A DNA stretch of 64,000 nt from Nocardia nova (lineage in GTDB: Bacteria > Actinomycetota > Actinomycetes > Mycobacteriales > Mycobacteriaceae): the NCBI RefSeq assembly GCF_002933465.1, contig NZ_PSZE01000004.1, forward strand, positions 62,001-126,000. The letters are read 5' to 3'. Both the position numbers and the translations under genes were made by a program. Each line of letters begins with the position of its first letter. The stretch's first letter is position 1. The notes under the pieces are model-generated. The model was not told the origin of the DNA. It worked only from the letters and a program-made list of their open reading frames with translations, and made no database searches. This document shows, piece after piece, positions 36,245 through 45,839 of this stretch.

Positions 36245-36341
36245 GGAGCCGCGCCGTTGATGCTGCTTCGCGGTGCGCCCAGGGGTGTCGCTAGGCTGGG
36301 GCGAATCGTTCCACCCATCATCCAGAGGGAGAGCTCGTACC

Positions 36342-37733
36342 GTGGCACCCAAGTCGAAGATCGACACCGTCGCGAATCTCGCCAAGCGCCGGGGTCTGGT
36401 GTACCCCAGCGGCGAGATCTACGGAGGGACCCGGTCGGCGTGGGATTACGGTCCGCTGGGTGTGGAGCTCAAGGAGAACATCAAGAAGCAGTGGTGGCGG
36501 GCCATGGTCACCAGCCGCGACGATGTGGTCGGCCTGGACTCCGCGATCATCCTGCCGCGGCCGGTGTGGGTGGCCTCCGGTCACGTCAGCGTCTTCAACG
36601 ACCCGCTGGTCGAATGCCTGAACTGCCACAAGCGGCACCGGCAGGACCATCTGCAGGAGGCGTACGCCGAGAAGCACAAGATCGACGATCCGGACAGCGT
36701 GTCCATGGATCTGGTCGGCTGCCCGGACTGCGGCACGGTCGGCAAGTGGACCGAACCGCGCGATTTCAACATGATGCTCAAGACCTACCTCGGGCCGATC
36801 GAGTCCGAGGAGGGCCTGCACTACCTGCGGCCGGAGACCGCGCAGGGCATCTTCGTGAATTTCGCGAATGTGATGACCACCGCGCGCAAGAAGCCACCGT
36901 TCGGTATCGCGCAGATCGGCAAGAGCTTCCGCAACGAGATCACCCCCGGCAACTTCATCTTCCGCACCCGCGAATTCGAGCAGATGGAGATGGAATTCTT
37001 CGTCAAGCCGGGTGAGGACGAGCAGTGGCACCAGTACTGGATCGACACCCGGTTGGCCTGGTACGCCGACCTCGGCATCGCCCCGGAGAACCTGCGGCTC
37101 TACGAGCACCCCAAGGAGAAGCTCTCGCACTATTCGACCCGCACGGTCGATATCGAGTACCGCTTCCACTTCCAGGGCAGCGAATGGGGTGAGCTCGAGG
37201 GTGTCGCCAACCGCACCGACTTCGACCTGTCGACCCACTCCAAGCACTCCGGCACCGATCTGAGCTACTTCGACCAGAACACGAACGAGCGCTACACGCC
37301 GTACGTGATCGAACCCGCGGCCGGTCTGACCCGCTCACTGATGGCCTTCCTGATCGACGCCTACACCGAGGACGAGGCGCCGAATGCCAAGGGCGTCATG
37401 GAGAAGCGGACCGTGTTGCGCCTGGATCGTCGGCTCGCGCCGGTGAAGGCCGCCGTACTTCCGTTGTCGCGCAACGCGGATCTGTCGCCGAAGGCGAAAG
37501 ACCTTGCCGCGCAATTGCGTAGGAACTGGAACGTCGACTTCGACGACGCCGGCGCGATCGGCCGCCGCTACCGTCGCCAGGACGAGATCGGCACCCCGTT
37601 CTGCATCACCGTCGACTTCGACACGCTCGAGGATCAGGCCGTCACCGTGCGCGAGCGGGACTCGATGACGCAGGAACGGATCGCGCTCGACCAGGTGGAG
37701 GGCTACCTGGCTCAGCGTCTGCTCGGCGCCTGA
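36342..37733 (+). CDS. glyS: Glycine-tRNA ligase (dimeric type)
   Basis: A 463-residue class II aminoacyl-tRNA synthetase of the alpha2 type. Motif 1 region [17 protein letters not shown] near 19-35, an inserted domain with CxxC zinc-like pairs (CLNCHK, CPDCG), motif 2 [25 protein letters not shown] near 196-220, motif 3 [10 protein letters not shown] near 328-337 and a C-terminal anticodon-binding domain. GTG start follows AGAGGGAGAG. A TAGGCT hexamer at 36291-36296 would give a ~40-base leader. Confidence 0.96.
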   Translation: MAPKSKIDTVANLAKRRGLVYPSGEIYGGTRSAWDYGPLGVELKENIKKQWWRAMVTSRDDVVGLDSAIILPRPVWVASGHVSVFNDPLVECLNCHKRHRQDHLQEAYAEKHKIDDPDSVSMDLVGCPDCGTVGKWTEPRDFNMMLKTYLGPIESEEGLHYLRPETAQGIFVNFANVMTTARKKPPFGIAQIGKSFRNEITPGNFIFRTREFEQMEMEFFVKPGEDEQWHQYWIDTRLAWYADLGIAPENLRLYEHPKEKLSHYSTRTVDIEYRFHFQGSEWGELEGVANRTDFDLSTHSKHSGTDLSYFDQNTNERYTPYVIEPAAGLTRSLMAFLIDAYTEDEAPNAKGVMEKRTVLRLDRRLAPVKAAVLPLSRNADLSPKAKDLAAQLRRNWNVDFDDAGAIGRRYRRQDEIGTPFCITVDFDTLEDQAVTVRERDSMTQERIALDQVEGYLAQRLLGA

Positions 37734-37934
37734 GTTCAGCACCGCGCGGACGGGTATTCCGGATTCGGACATAACCGAAGACCGGGGCGTCGTCGGTGCG
37801 AATCGCGCGCCAAAGGGGCCGCGGCGGAAATATCGCAGTGTCCCGAGTCGTTCCGGGCACTGAGAAATCCGAGATCGGCGGGCCGACTGCGGTCCGGCGA
37901 GCCCGGCCCACAGGTGCGACGAAAGGTCCTGATC
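37734..37934. other. Intergenic region without a gene
   Basis: Two hundred bases between glyS and the oxidoreductase gene. No supported frame and no clear terminator; a GAAAGG ribosome-binding site for the next gene is at 37921-37926. Confidence 0.4.
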
Positions 37935-38855
37935 ATGGCGCAGGCGGTCAAGTTCGATCGTTACGGCGATATCGATGTACTCGAGGTTCGTGAGGTGCCG
38001 GATCCGCAGCCCGGACCCGGCCAGGTCGCGGTCGAGGTGGTGGCCGCCGGCATCAATCCGGGGGAGGCCAAGATCCGCAACGGCTCGCTGCACGAACGCT
38101 GGCCGGCCACTTTTCCCGAGGGGGAGGGCACCGATTTCGCCGGGCGCATCGTCGCGCTCGGCGACGGGGTGAGTGGGATCGCCGTCGGCGACGAGGTGCT
38201 CGGATTCAGCGACAAGCGGTCCAGCCACGCCACCCGGGTGGTGGTGCCTGCCCAGCAGGTCACCACCAAGCCGGTGGGCCTGTCGTGGGAGGTGGCCGGA
38301 TCGCTGTACGTCGCGGGCACCACCGCCTTCGCCGCCGTGCGGGCCGTGAGCCCGGAGGCCGGCGACACCATCGCGGTGTCCGGTGCGGCCGGTGGAGTCG
38401 GATCCATTGTGGTGCAACTGCTTCGGGCCCGCGAGGTGACGGTGATCGGCATCGCGGGGCCGGACAACCAGGACTATCTGCGCGAGCTGGGCGCGGTCGC
38501 GGTGGAATACGGTGACGGTCTCGCCGAGCGCCTCCGGGAGGCGGCGCCCGGCGGTATCGACGCCTTCATCGATACGCACGGCAACGGCTACGTCGAACTC
38601 GCCCTCGATCTCGGCGTGAAGCCTGAGCGCATCGATACGATCATCGACTTCGCCGCAGTGGAGAAGTACGGCGTCAAGGCGGAGGGCAATGCCGCCGCCG
38701 ACACCATCGACGTGCTCGCCCAGCTGGCGGAACTGGCCGCCGCGGGGACCGTCCGGATTCCGATCGCCGCCACCTATCCGCTCGGCGAGGTGCGCGCGGC
38801 GTTCACCGAACTCGAGCGCGGCCACACCCGGGGCAAGATCGTCCTGCTGCCATGA
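37935..38855 (+). CDS. NADP-dependent oxidoreductase (quinone reductase type, MDR)
   Basis: A 306-residue zinc-independent medium-chain reductase. GroES-like N-terminal domain (VVAAGINPGEAKIRNG, FPEGEGTDFAGRIVALGDGV) and Rossmann domain with VSGAAGGVGSIVVQLLRAR near 150-168. It lacks the zinc-ligand cysteines of true alcohol dehydrogenases. C terminus GHTRGKIVLLP is complete, in contrast to the degraded relative at 18485-18860. Function probably reduction of a quinone or enone. Confidence 0.87.
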   Translation: MAQAVKFDRYGDIDVLEVREVPDPQPGPGQVAVEVVAAGINPGEAKIRNGSLHERWPATFPEGEGTDFAGRIVALGDGVSGIAVGDEVLGFSDKRSSHATRVVVPAQQVTTKPVGLSWEVAGSLYVAGTTAFAAVRAVSPEAGDTIAVSGAAGGVGSIVVQLLRAREVTVIGIAGPDNQDYLRELGAVAVEYGDGLAERLREAAPGGIDAFIDTHGNGYVELALDLGVKPERIDTIIDFAAVEKYGVKAEGNAAADTIDVLAQLAELAAAGTVRIPIAATYPLGEVRAAFTELERGHTRGKIVLLP

Positions 38856-38923
38856 CATCTGTCATGGCACAGTCGTGACGCTCGGGCCAGGTACGGCGCC
38901 CGGTTCCACGCGACAGTGGAACC

Positions 38924-39859
38924 ATGACATCAGCAATGACATCCGGTTCGGCGGAACGGGTCGCCGCCGCACCGGTGATCGAGCTTCGCGGACTGACCAA
39001 AACCTTCCGCAGCTCCGCCGGGCCCGTCCGCGCGGTCGACGGACTCGATCTGACAGTCACCGCGGGTGAGGTGGTCGCCTTCCTGGGACCCAACGGTGCC
39101 GGCAAGTCCACCAGTATCGACATGATGCTCGGCCTGCTGCGGCCCGATGCCGGAACCGCCCGCATTCTCGGCGCAACGCCGGCGGAAGCGGTTGCGGCAG
39201 GCCGGGTTTCGGCCGTACTGCAGTCGGGTGGTCTGCTACCGGATCTCACCGTCGGCGAAACGGTGCGGGTCGTCGCGGCCCTGCATCGGAATCCGCTTCC
39301 CGCCCGGGAGGTGCTCGTTCGCGCCGGAATCGACGGCATCGCCGACCGCATGGTGGGCAAATGCTCCGGCGGTCAGCAGCAACGCCTGCGGTTCGCGCTC
39401 GCGCTGCTGCCCGAGCCGGACCTGCTGATCCTCGACGAGCCGACCACTGGCATGGACGTCGAGGGCCGCCGCGATTTCTGGAACGCCATCCGCGCCGACG
39501 CGGATCTCGGCCGCACCGTCGTCTTCGCCACCCACTACCTCGACGAGGCCGACGCCTACGCCGACCGCATCGTGCTGGTGCGAGGCGGGCGGGTGGTGGC
39601 CGACGGCAGTGCCGCGTCGGTGAAGAATCTGGCCTCCGGCCGCACGGTCTCGGCGACACTGCCCGATGCCGATCCGGCGAGCCTGCTCGCCCTCGCCGGC
39701 GTGGACCGGGTCGAACAGCGGGGCGATCGAGTGCTGGTGCACGGCAACGACTCCGACGCGGTCGCGCGCTACCTGCTGACCAGGACACCGGCGGTCGACA
39801 TCGAAATCACCGGCCGCAATCTCGAAGACGCCTTCCTCGCACTGACCGGAGACAACTGA
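38924..39859 (+). CDS. ABC-2 exporter ATP-binding protein
   Basis: A 311-residue ATPase of the DrrA/NatA type. Walker A GPNGAGKST near 57-65, signature CSGGQQQRLRFALAL near 147-161, Walker B LLILDEPTTGMD near 166-177, switch ATHYLDEAD, then a ~80-residue C-terminal accessory region. It powers the permease encoded one base further on. Together with the following histidine kinase and regulator it resembles drug/lantibiotic detoxification or daunorubicin-type export modules. Confidence 0.92.
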   Translation: MTSAMTSGSAERVAAAPVIELRGLTKTFRSSAGPVRAVDGLDLTVTAGEVVAFLGPNGAGKSTSIDMMLGLLRPDAGTARILGATPAEAVAAGRVSAVLQSGGLLPDLTVGETVRVVAALHRNPLPAREVLVRAGIDGIADRMVGKCSGGQQQRLRFALALLPEPDLLILDEPTTGMDVEGRRDFWNAIRADADLGRTVVFATHYLDEADAYADRIVLVRGGRVVADGSAASVKNLASGRTVSATLPDADPASLLALAGVDRVEQRGDRVLVHGNDSDAVARYLLTRTPAVDIEITGRNLEDAFLALTGDN

Positions 39860-39860
39860 G

Positions 39861-40643
39861 ATGACTACATCGATCGTGCCCGCACCGCATGCCGCCCGAC
39901 TGGGCGCCGGCGGATTCAGCTGGGGATTTCTACTGCTCGAATTGCGCCGCATGCTGCGCAACCGCCGCACCGTCATCTTCGCACTGGTGATGCCCGTGGT
40001 GTTCTTCGTGATCTTCGGCGCCCAGAACTCCTTCCGCACCGAAACCGACGGCTCGGCGAATGTGACGGCTTACGTGATGGTGTCGATGGCCGTCTACGGG
40101 GCGATGCTGGCCACCACCAGCGGTGGCGCCATGGTGGCGGTGGAGCGCGCCGCCGGCTGGGTACGCCAGCTCCGCCTCACGCCGCTGAGCCCGGCCGCCT
40201 ACGTCGCCACCAAAGTGGCCGGCGCGATGGTGCTCGGATTGTGTTCGGTCGTGGTCGTTTTCGTCGCCGGCGCGGTGACCGGCGCGCATCTGACCACGGC
40301 GGCCTGGGTGGGCTGTTTCCTGATCGCGTGGCTGACCTCGGTGGTCTTCGCGGCGTTCGGACTGTTCATGGGCTATGTGCTGCCCTCGGAGAATGTGATG
40401 CAGATCCTCGGCCCGGTCCTGGCGCTACTGTCGTTCGCCGGTGGCTTGTTCATGCCGCTGCGCGGCTGGTTCGAGACGGTGTCGAAGGTTTTCCCGACCA
40501 ACGGCGTCGCGACCCTGGCCCGATTGCCGCTCGGCGACACCGGTGCCGGTTCCGCCGCACTGGCCGTGCTGAACATCGTGGTGTGGGCGTCGGTATTCGC
40601 CCTCGGAGCCGCGGTTCTGTTCCGGCGTGACACCGCTCGCTGA
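39861..40643 (+). CDS. ABC-2 type exporter permease
   Basis: A 260-residue integral membrane protein with six hydrophobic segments (first RTVIFALVMPVVFFVIFGA near 34-53; last LNIVVWASVFALGAAVLF). The motif GGLFMPLRGWFETVSKVFPTNG is typical of ABC-2 permeases before the last helix. Partner of the preceding ATPase; substrate unknown. Confidence 0.9.
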   Translation: MTTSIVPAPHAARLGAGGFSWGFLLLELRRMLRNRRTVIFALVMPVVFFVIFGAQNSFRTETDGSANVTAYVMVSMAVYGAMLATTSGGAMVAVERAAGWVRQLRLTPLSPAAYVATKVAGAMVLGLCSVVVVFVAGAVTGAHLTTAAWVGCFLIAWLTSVVFAAFGLFMGYVLPSENVMQILGPVLALLSFAGGLFMPLRGWFETVSKVFPTNGVATLARLPLGDTGAGSAALAVLNIVVWASVFALGAAVLFRRDTAR

Positions 40644-40731
40644 CCGCCGCGCCGCACCGTCGGCCCCGGTGGGCGGTGCGGTAGCGTCGGAATCCGGCGG
40701 CGCCGGCCAGAGCGGGAGACGGAGGGTAACG

Positions 40732-41925
40732 ATGCGGGTACCTCCGGTCGATCGGCCGATATCCGGAGCGCTGGACCGGATCGCCCGCAGGATGGACCGC
40801 GATCCCGCCCCGCATACCGCCATCCAGCATCGACGCCTGTTCTTCGGCGCGGTGCTGGCATTGATCTGGCTGCTGTATCTGATCGCGCCGATCGTCTCGC
40901 AGTGGCAGGACGGGCACCAGGGGCGGGCCGTCACGGCGGCGGTATGCCTCGCGATCTTCTGGGTGCTGACGGCCTCGTGCTTCGGTCCGTTCCGGCAACC
41001 GGACTGGGACGAGGGGCAAACACAGGCGGTGCTGCCGGTCTCGTACGAGTGGCCGCGCTGGCTCGTGGTGGGCGCGCTGGCGGCGCTCGCCGCCGCGATG
41101 ACCGTACTGCTGGGTGTCACCGGCCTGGGCACCGCCATCTATGTCGCGGCCGCCGCGATCTTCGTGCTTCCGACCGCGAAATCCGGTGCGGTGGTGGCGG
41201 GTACGGCCGCGCTGCTGATCGCTCTGTCGCTGCATTACGGCAGCGCCCCGTTGTATTTCGCCTTCATTCCGGTGGTGATGTGGACCGGTCGCGAAATCGG
41301 CCGGCGGCGCGGGCAGTTGCGGGAACTGACTCGCCGCCAGCAGGGCGAGCTCGCGATCGTGGAGGAACGCAACCGGGTGGCACGCGACGTGCACGACATC
41401 CTGGGCCATTCGCTGACCGTCATCACGGTCAAAACCGAGTTGGCGCAACGGCTGCTCGATTCCGATCCGTCCCGGGCCCGGCAGGAGATAGCCGATGTGG
41501 AGCGCCTCGCGCGCGAGGCGCTGGCCGGGGTGCGCGATACGGTCGGCGGGCTGCGCGAGGTGTCGGTCGCGAGTGAGCTGGTCAATGCGCGCACGGCCCT
41601 GCGCGCCGCCGGTATCGAGGCGGAGCTCCCGGACCCGGCCGAACTCCCCGGGCGATATGCGGTGATCTTCGGGTGGGTCCTGCGCGAGGCGGTGACGAAC
41701 GTGGTGCGCCACAGCGGCGCCCGCCACTGCCGAGTCCGGGTGAGCGAGTCGCGGATCGACATCTCCGACGACGGAAAAGGACTGTCCGGCAGTATCTTCG
41801 GTTCGGGGCTGAGCGGCTTACGCGACCGGGTGCGCGCCGAGGGCGGTGTTTTCACGGTCGACACACCTCCCTCCGGGGGAACCTTGATCGCCGTGGACTT
41901 CACCACGGCGGACGAGCAACGCTGA
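40732..41925 (+). CDS. Sensor histidine kinase (HisKA_3, NarL-type partner)
   Basis: A 397-residue membrane kinase. About four hydrophobic segments at residues 42-180 with almost no outside loops (intramembrane-sensing style), a dimerisation/phosphoacceptor box ERNRVARDVHDILGHSL (His near 222) and a C-terminal ATPase domain with N box LREAVTNVVRHSGA near 323-336 and G boxes ISDDGKGL and GSGLSGLRDR. A strong GGAGACGGAGGG precedes the ATG. It probably senses stress at the membrane and controls the adjacent exporter. Confidence 0.9.
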   Translation: MRVPPVDRPISGALDRIARRMDRDPAPHTAIQHRRLFFGAVLALIWLLYLIAPIVSQWQDGHQGRAVTAAVCLAIFWVLTASCFGPFRQPDWDEGQTQAVLPVSYEWPRWLVVGALAALAAAMTVLLGVTGLGTAIYVAAAAIFVLPTAKSGAVVAGTAALLIALSLHYGSAPLYFAFIPVVMWTGREIGRRRGQLRELTRRQQGELAIVEERNRVARDVHDILGHSLTVITVKTELAQRLLDSDPSRARQEIADVERLAREALAGVRDTVGGLREVSVASELVNARTALRAAGIEAELPDPAELPGRYAVIFGWVLREAVTNVVRHSGARHCRVRVSESRIDISDDGKGLSGSIFGSGLSGLRDRVRAEGGVFTVDTPPSGGTLIAVDFTTADEQR

Positions 41926-42220
41926 GCGAAGCATTCACCGGTATCTTCCTTACCCGGGGCAATGCCGGGCAGGCGGCCGCGAACGACACCGGCCCCATCG
42001 CCGGGCACAGTCGCCACTGTGGCCGGTATCGAGCGAGGCGCAGGCAGCGGACGGACGGCCGGAGTCGTGCCTTGGTCGCAACGCCGCGAGCGGCGGCGCC
42101 CGGCCGGGGTGCGGCGCCGAGGTTCGGCCGGCCGGGCGGCGGCGAGCCTGCCGTCCGGATTAGGGTCGCAGGTGTGCGATGGATGAGGTCGGTCGGTGTA
42201 TCACGGCGGGGGCGACGGCG
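41926..42220. other. Gap between kinase and regulator
   Basis: About 295 bases between the kinase stop and the regulator start. Some frames are open but are rich in Arg/Gly/Pro and lack start signals. It is unusual for a two-component pair not to be adjoining; a promoter for the regulator may be here. Confidence 0.4.
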
Positions 42221-42826
42221 GTGATCCGGTTGCTGCTCGCTGACGACCAAGCGTTGGTGCGGGGCGCATTGGCGGCACTGTTGGGGCTGGAGTCCGACCT
42301 CGAGGTAGTAGCCGAGGTGGGCCGGGGCGACGAGGTTGTCGAGGCGGTGCGGCGCACCACACCGGACGTCGTGCTCCTCGATGTGGAAATGCCCGGAATG
42401 GACGGTATTTCGGTCGCGGCGCATCTGCATGCGGAATTCCCGAGTATCCGGATTCTGATGGTGACCACGTTCGGCCGGCCCGGCTATCTGCGCCGCGCCA
42501 TCGACGCCGGAGCCGGCGGATTCGTCGTCAAGGACACGCCCGCACGGGAATTGGCGGACGCGGTGCGACGCGTGCACATGGGCCTGCGTGTGGTGGATCC
42601 GGCGCTGGCCACCGAAACCCTCACGGTGGGAACCTCACCGCTCACCGCACGCGAGCGCGAGGTGCTCGCCGCCGCGGCCGACGGGTCGACGGTGGCGGTG
42701 ATCGCGGGCCGCCTGCATCTATCCGAGGGGACCGTCCGCAACCATCTGTCGGCCGCGATCGGCAAGACCGGCACCCGTACCCGCGCCGAGGCCGTCCGCG
42801 CCGCCGAACGCCTCGGCTGGTTGTGA
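42221..42826 (+). CDS. NarL/LuxR-family response regulator
   Basis: A 201-residue regulator. Receiver domain with acidic pair ADDQ near 7-8, phospho-acceptor Asp in VVLLDVEMPG near 52 and Lys in VVKDTPAREL near 102; LuxR helix-turn-helix at the C terminus (LTAREREVLAAAADG...IAGRLHLSEGTVRNHLSAAIGKTG). Partner of the kinase upstream. GTG 42221 gives the receiver its normal beginning. Confidence 0.9.
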   Translation: MIRLLLADDQALVRGALAALLGLESDLEVVAEVGRGDEVVEAVRRTTPDVVLLDVEMPGMDGISVAAHLHAEFPSIRILMVTTFGRPGYLRRAIDAGAGGFVVKDTPARELADAVRRVHMGLRVVDPALATETLTVGTSPLTAREREVLAAAADGSTVAVIAGRLHLSEGTVRNHLSAAIGKTGTRTRAEAVRAAERLGWL

Positions 42827-42858
42827 GCCGCTCAGGTTGCCGACGACCCCGCGGCGCC

Positions 42859-42993
42859 GAAATCTCGGGCGAACCCGTCGAATACGACGGCCGTCTCCGC
42901 TACGCTCACCTGCGCGACCCCGAGGGCAACCTGATCGAACTCCAGCAGTGGCTCGCGACCCGCACCGGCGACGCCGTACCACCGGCACGGTGA
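42859..42993 (+). pseudogene. C-terminal relic of a VOC/glyoxalase-family gene
   Basis: The frame reads GRLRYAHLRDPEGNLIELQQW and stops at 42991-42993. Strand LRYAHLRDPEGNLIELQ is the conserved end of glyoxalase/bleomycin-resistance (VOC) domains, with the metal-binding Glu. Nothing upstream belongs to the domain, so only the last ~45 codons remain, directly after the response regulator. Confidence 0.6.
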
Positions 42994-43003
42994 GACGACC
43001 GGA

Positions 43004-45001
43004 TCAGAACCGTCCGCCCCGGCTGATCCGGCGTGAACTGTCGGATCCACCGAAAGAGGCCGGACCCCAGCCGGATCCGCCCATCGAACGGCCGCGATAG
43101 CCGCTGCCCGCGCCGCGCAGCAGACTGTCGATCAGAATTCCACCCAGCACCGCGCCGGCCTGTGATGACCCTGACACCGGCCGGCGCGCCTGCCACTCCC
43201 GCACATCGGCCTCGGCGGTGTGCAGCGCGCGAGTGGCCAGATCGGCGGCCTGTTGCGCACTGTCCAGTGCCGCCCGCGGGTCGGTGGCCGAAAGCTGCTG
43301 CGCCCGATCCAGATTCCGCTGTGCCTCGGCCAGGCGGGTGCGGGGGGTGGCGTCGATACCGCCGCGGCGTGTGTCGATGAAGTCGGCGGCCGCCCGGACC
43401 TGGCTCTGCGCGGCGATCACGGCCTGGTCCAGGCGGCGTCGCAGTTGTTCGGCGGCGAGTTTGCGCTCACCGGCCGCCGCGACCGCGCGATCCAGTGCGG
43501 TATCGGCCGCGACCGCGCGGTGGAACGTGCCGAGCGGGTCGCGGTCCCCGGTGGTCCGGGCCGCCTCCCACGCGGTGCGGGCACCGGACATCGCCTCCGC
43601 CAGTTCCGGGCCGCCGTGTTCGTTCAGGCCCTGCGCGGTCTCGAGGTCGCGTCCCAGTTCGTCGATCGCCGCCGGCAGACCGGCCCGCGCCTGGGTGATA
43701 TCGGTCTCCGCGGTGTCCACGGCGTCGAGCAGGGTACGGGCGGCGGTCACGGCGGCCTCCGCCCCGCGGATCGCCGCGACCACCCCACCCTGGCGTCCGA
43801 CCGGCTCGGCCGTGGCCTGCCTGCCCTGTTCGATCGTGCTCTCGGCGAACCCGATTCGCTCCCGTGCCATCGTCACGTTGTCGCGCACCGGCGCGGTGAC
43901 CGATTCCGGTTGTGCGGCCAGCAGCCGCCGCAGCGTCTCCTCCGAGCGCGGCAGGCGCACGGTGAGATCGACCACATCGCGTGTCAGCGCGTCCAGCCGT
44001 TGCGGGGCGTCGATCAGCAGATTGCGCATCGCGTCGAATTCGGCCACCTTGTCGTCGAGTTCGGCATCGGCCCGCCCGCAGGTGGTGATCAGCTCGACCA
44101 GCAGATCGCGGCGCTGATCAGGAGTTTCCGGGATGTCGTCGTCGAGCCGCTGGCGAATCGAAAAGGCATGCGCCATTGCCTGTTTCGCCGACTCGAGCGC
44201 GGCGGCGAACGGGGTGGTCGCGGTAGCGCCGAATTCGTCGGTGGCCAGGCGCAGTTCCTCGGCGCTGGCCCGGATCGCGTTGTCGGTGTCGACGAGCACC
44301 TGCGCCGAGCGAGCCTCGAGCAGATCCGGGCGGAGCCGAGCCAGCGCGGCGGTGTCGGTCGGGTCGACCGCCCGGGCGGCGTCGGCCTCGGCGCGCCCTC
44401 GCGCCCGCCGGCGCAACTGCGAATAGCCCAGCACCACGCCGATCACCCCCAGCACGATGAGAGTGATCACGATCAGCGGCCAGATCCCCACACCTCCGGA
44501 ATCGCCCATGGCCGTGGACAATCCGTCCGCCGCGGCTACCGCGGCCTCGGCCCACTGGCCGTTGTGCAGTCGCGGCTCGACCTGATCGGTGAGCAGCGAA
44601 TTCAGTTCCGCATCGCTCACCGAGGGCGGGAGCGCACCGGTGAAGGCGTAGGAGCGGTCGCTGGTCGCGATCGACAGCAGCACATCGCGCTCGCCGAATC
44701 CGGACGCGGTCGCCGTGCGCTGACCCCAGGTCTGCGGGTCCAGACCGCCGAAATCGCGGACGTAGACCACCCACAGCCGCTCCCCGTGCGCGGTGTAGAG
44801 CGCGTCCACCGACGCGCGCACGGTGTCGCGCTGCGGGCCGTCGAGAACCTGGGCGGAATCGGTGACGTATTCGTTGAGCCGCATCGGCTCGTCGGCGACG
44901 GCCGGGCCGCAGCAGCCGAGCACGAACCCGAACACGATCGACAGCAGCACCGCGAGCAGCGTCGGCGGCTGTGATCGGCGAAGACGCGAGTGCGGCGGCA
45001 T
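43004..45001 (-). CDS. TPM-domain membrane protein (Rv2345 type)
   Basis: A 665-residue protein. Residues 12-38 are a signal sequence/signal anchor (PPTLLAVLLSIVFGFVLGCCG, possibly a lipobox), followed by an extracytoplasmic TPM domain (NEYVTDSAQVLDGPQRD...LWVVYVRDFGG), one membrane helix near 160-182 (IWPLIVITLIVLGVIGVVLGY), then ~430 residues of mostly coiled-coil helices and a Gly/Ser-rich basic end. Related TPM proteins act in photosystem repair or cell envelope processes; here the role is unknown. Syntenic with Rv2345 beside dgt and dnaG. Confidence 0.8.
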   Translation of the reverse strand: MPPHSRLRRSQPPTLLAVLLSIVFGFVLGCCGPAVADEPMRLNEYVTDSAQVLDGPQRDTVRASVDALYTAHGERLWVVYVRDFGGLDPQTWGQRTATASGFGERDVLLSIATSDRSYAFTGALPPSVSDAELNSLLTDQVEPRLHNGQWAEAAVAAADGLSTAMGDSGGVGIWPLIVITLIVLGVIGVVLGYSQLRRRARGRAEADAARAVDPTDTAALARLRPDLLEARSAQVLVDTDNAIRASAEELRLATDEFGATATTPFAAALESAKQAMAHAFSIRQRLDDDIPETPDQRRDLLVELITTCGRADAELDDKVAEFDAMRNLLIDAPQRLDALTRDVVDLTVRLPRSEETLRRLLAAQPESVTAPVRDNVTMARERIGFAESTIEQGRQATAEPVGRQGGVVAAIRGAEAAVTAARTLLDAVDTAETDITQARAGLPAAIDELGRDLETAQGLNEHGGPELAEAMSGARTAWEAARTTGDRDPLGTFHRAVAADTALDRAVAAAGERKLAAEQLRRRLDQAVIAAQSQVRAAADFIDTRRGGIDATPRTRLAEAQRNLDRAQQLSATDPRAALDSAQQAADLATRALHTAEADVREWQARRPVSGSSQAGAVLGGILIDSLLRGAGSGYRGRSMGGSGWGPASFGGSDSSRRISRGGRF

Positions 45002-45083
45002 AGCACGAATGTATCCGCCGACACGGCGCGAAGGGCGTTGATCCGGCCGACCCGTGTCGGAACCGATGATTACCATCGGCAGG

Positions 45084-45761
45084 GTGATCACGCTGGATAT
45101 CCCCTATACGGGCCACGTCGCGCCGGGCTCGAATCCGCAGCAGCGCGATGTGCCGGGCGCCCGGATCGTCAAGATGTCGGTCGGCGGCATGGACAACAAC
45201 GTCTATCTGGTGCAGGACACCGCCACCGGTGACGCGGTGCTGATCGACGCCGCCAACGACTCCGAACGCATTCTGGCTCTGCTGGACCAGGAGGCGCCCG
45301 GGCGGCTGCGGCTGATCGTCACCACCCATCAGCATTTCGACCACTGGCAGGCATTGAGCGCGGTGGTCGCCGACACCGGCGTACCGACCGCGGCCCACGC
45401 CCTGGATGCCGATCCCCTTCCGGTGCGACCGGATCGGCTGCTCGCCGACGGTGACACCGTCACGATCGGTGAACTGGAGTTCGAGGTGGTCCACTTGCGC
45501 GGACACACCCCGGGGTCGGTCGCGCTGGCGCTCACCGACGGCTCCGGGCGCACCCATCTGTTCACCGGCGACTGCCTGTTTCCCGGGGGTGTCGGTCGCA
45601 CCACCTCCCCGGAGGACTTCGATTCACTCTACGGCGACGTCACCACCAAGGTGTTCGACCGCTTCGGCGACGATACGGTCGTCTACCCGGGCCACGGCGA
45701 CGACACCACCCTGGGTGCCGAGCGTCCGCAGCTCGCGCAGTGGCGGCAACGCGGTTGGTGA
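45084..45761 (+). CDS. MBL-fold metallo-hydrolase
   Basis: A 225-residue metallo-beta-lactamase-fold enzyme related to glyoxalase II. Metal motif THQHFDHW near residues 81-88, further ligands in LRGHTPGSVAL, FTGDCLFPGG and YPGHGDDTT. GTG 45084 is chosen because TACCAT ends seven bases before it (leaderless); GTG 45054 and ATG 45066 are in-frame alternatives. Probably a thioesterase or hydrolase; substrate unknown. Confidence 0.82.
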   Translation: MITLDIPYTGHVAPGSNPQQRDVPGARIVKMSVGGMDNNVYLVQDTATGDAVLIDAANDSERILALLDQEAPGRLRLIVTTHQHFDHWQALSAVVADTGVPTAAHALDADPLPVRPDRLLADGDTVTIGELEFEVVHLRGHTPGSVALALTDGSGRTHLFTGDCLFPGGVGRTTSPEDFDSLYGDVTTKVFDRFGDDTVVYPGHGDDTTLGAERPQLAQWRQRGW

Positions 45762-45839
45762 GCGGCTCCGGTGCCCGGCAGCGGTGAGGATCCGGCGCTC
45801 CGCAATCGTGGCGTGACCGAGCACTGGCACACTCGGGGA

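Noticed and set aside
44118-45557. 479-codon minus-strand frame over the MBL and TPM genes
   Set aside because: Composition rich in Arg/Gly/His/Asp, no homology pattern, and it covers two well supported genes in their proper frames.
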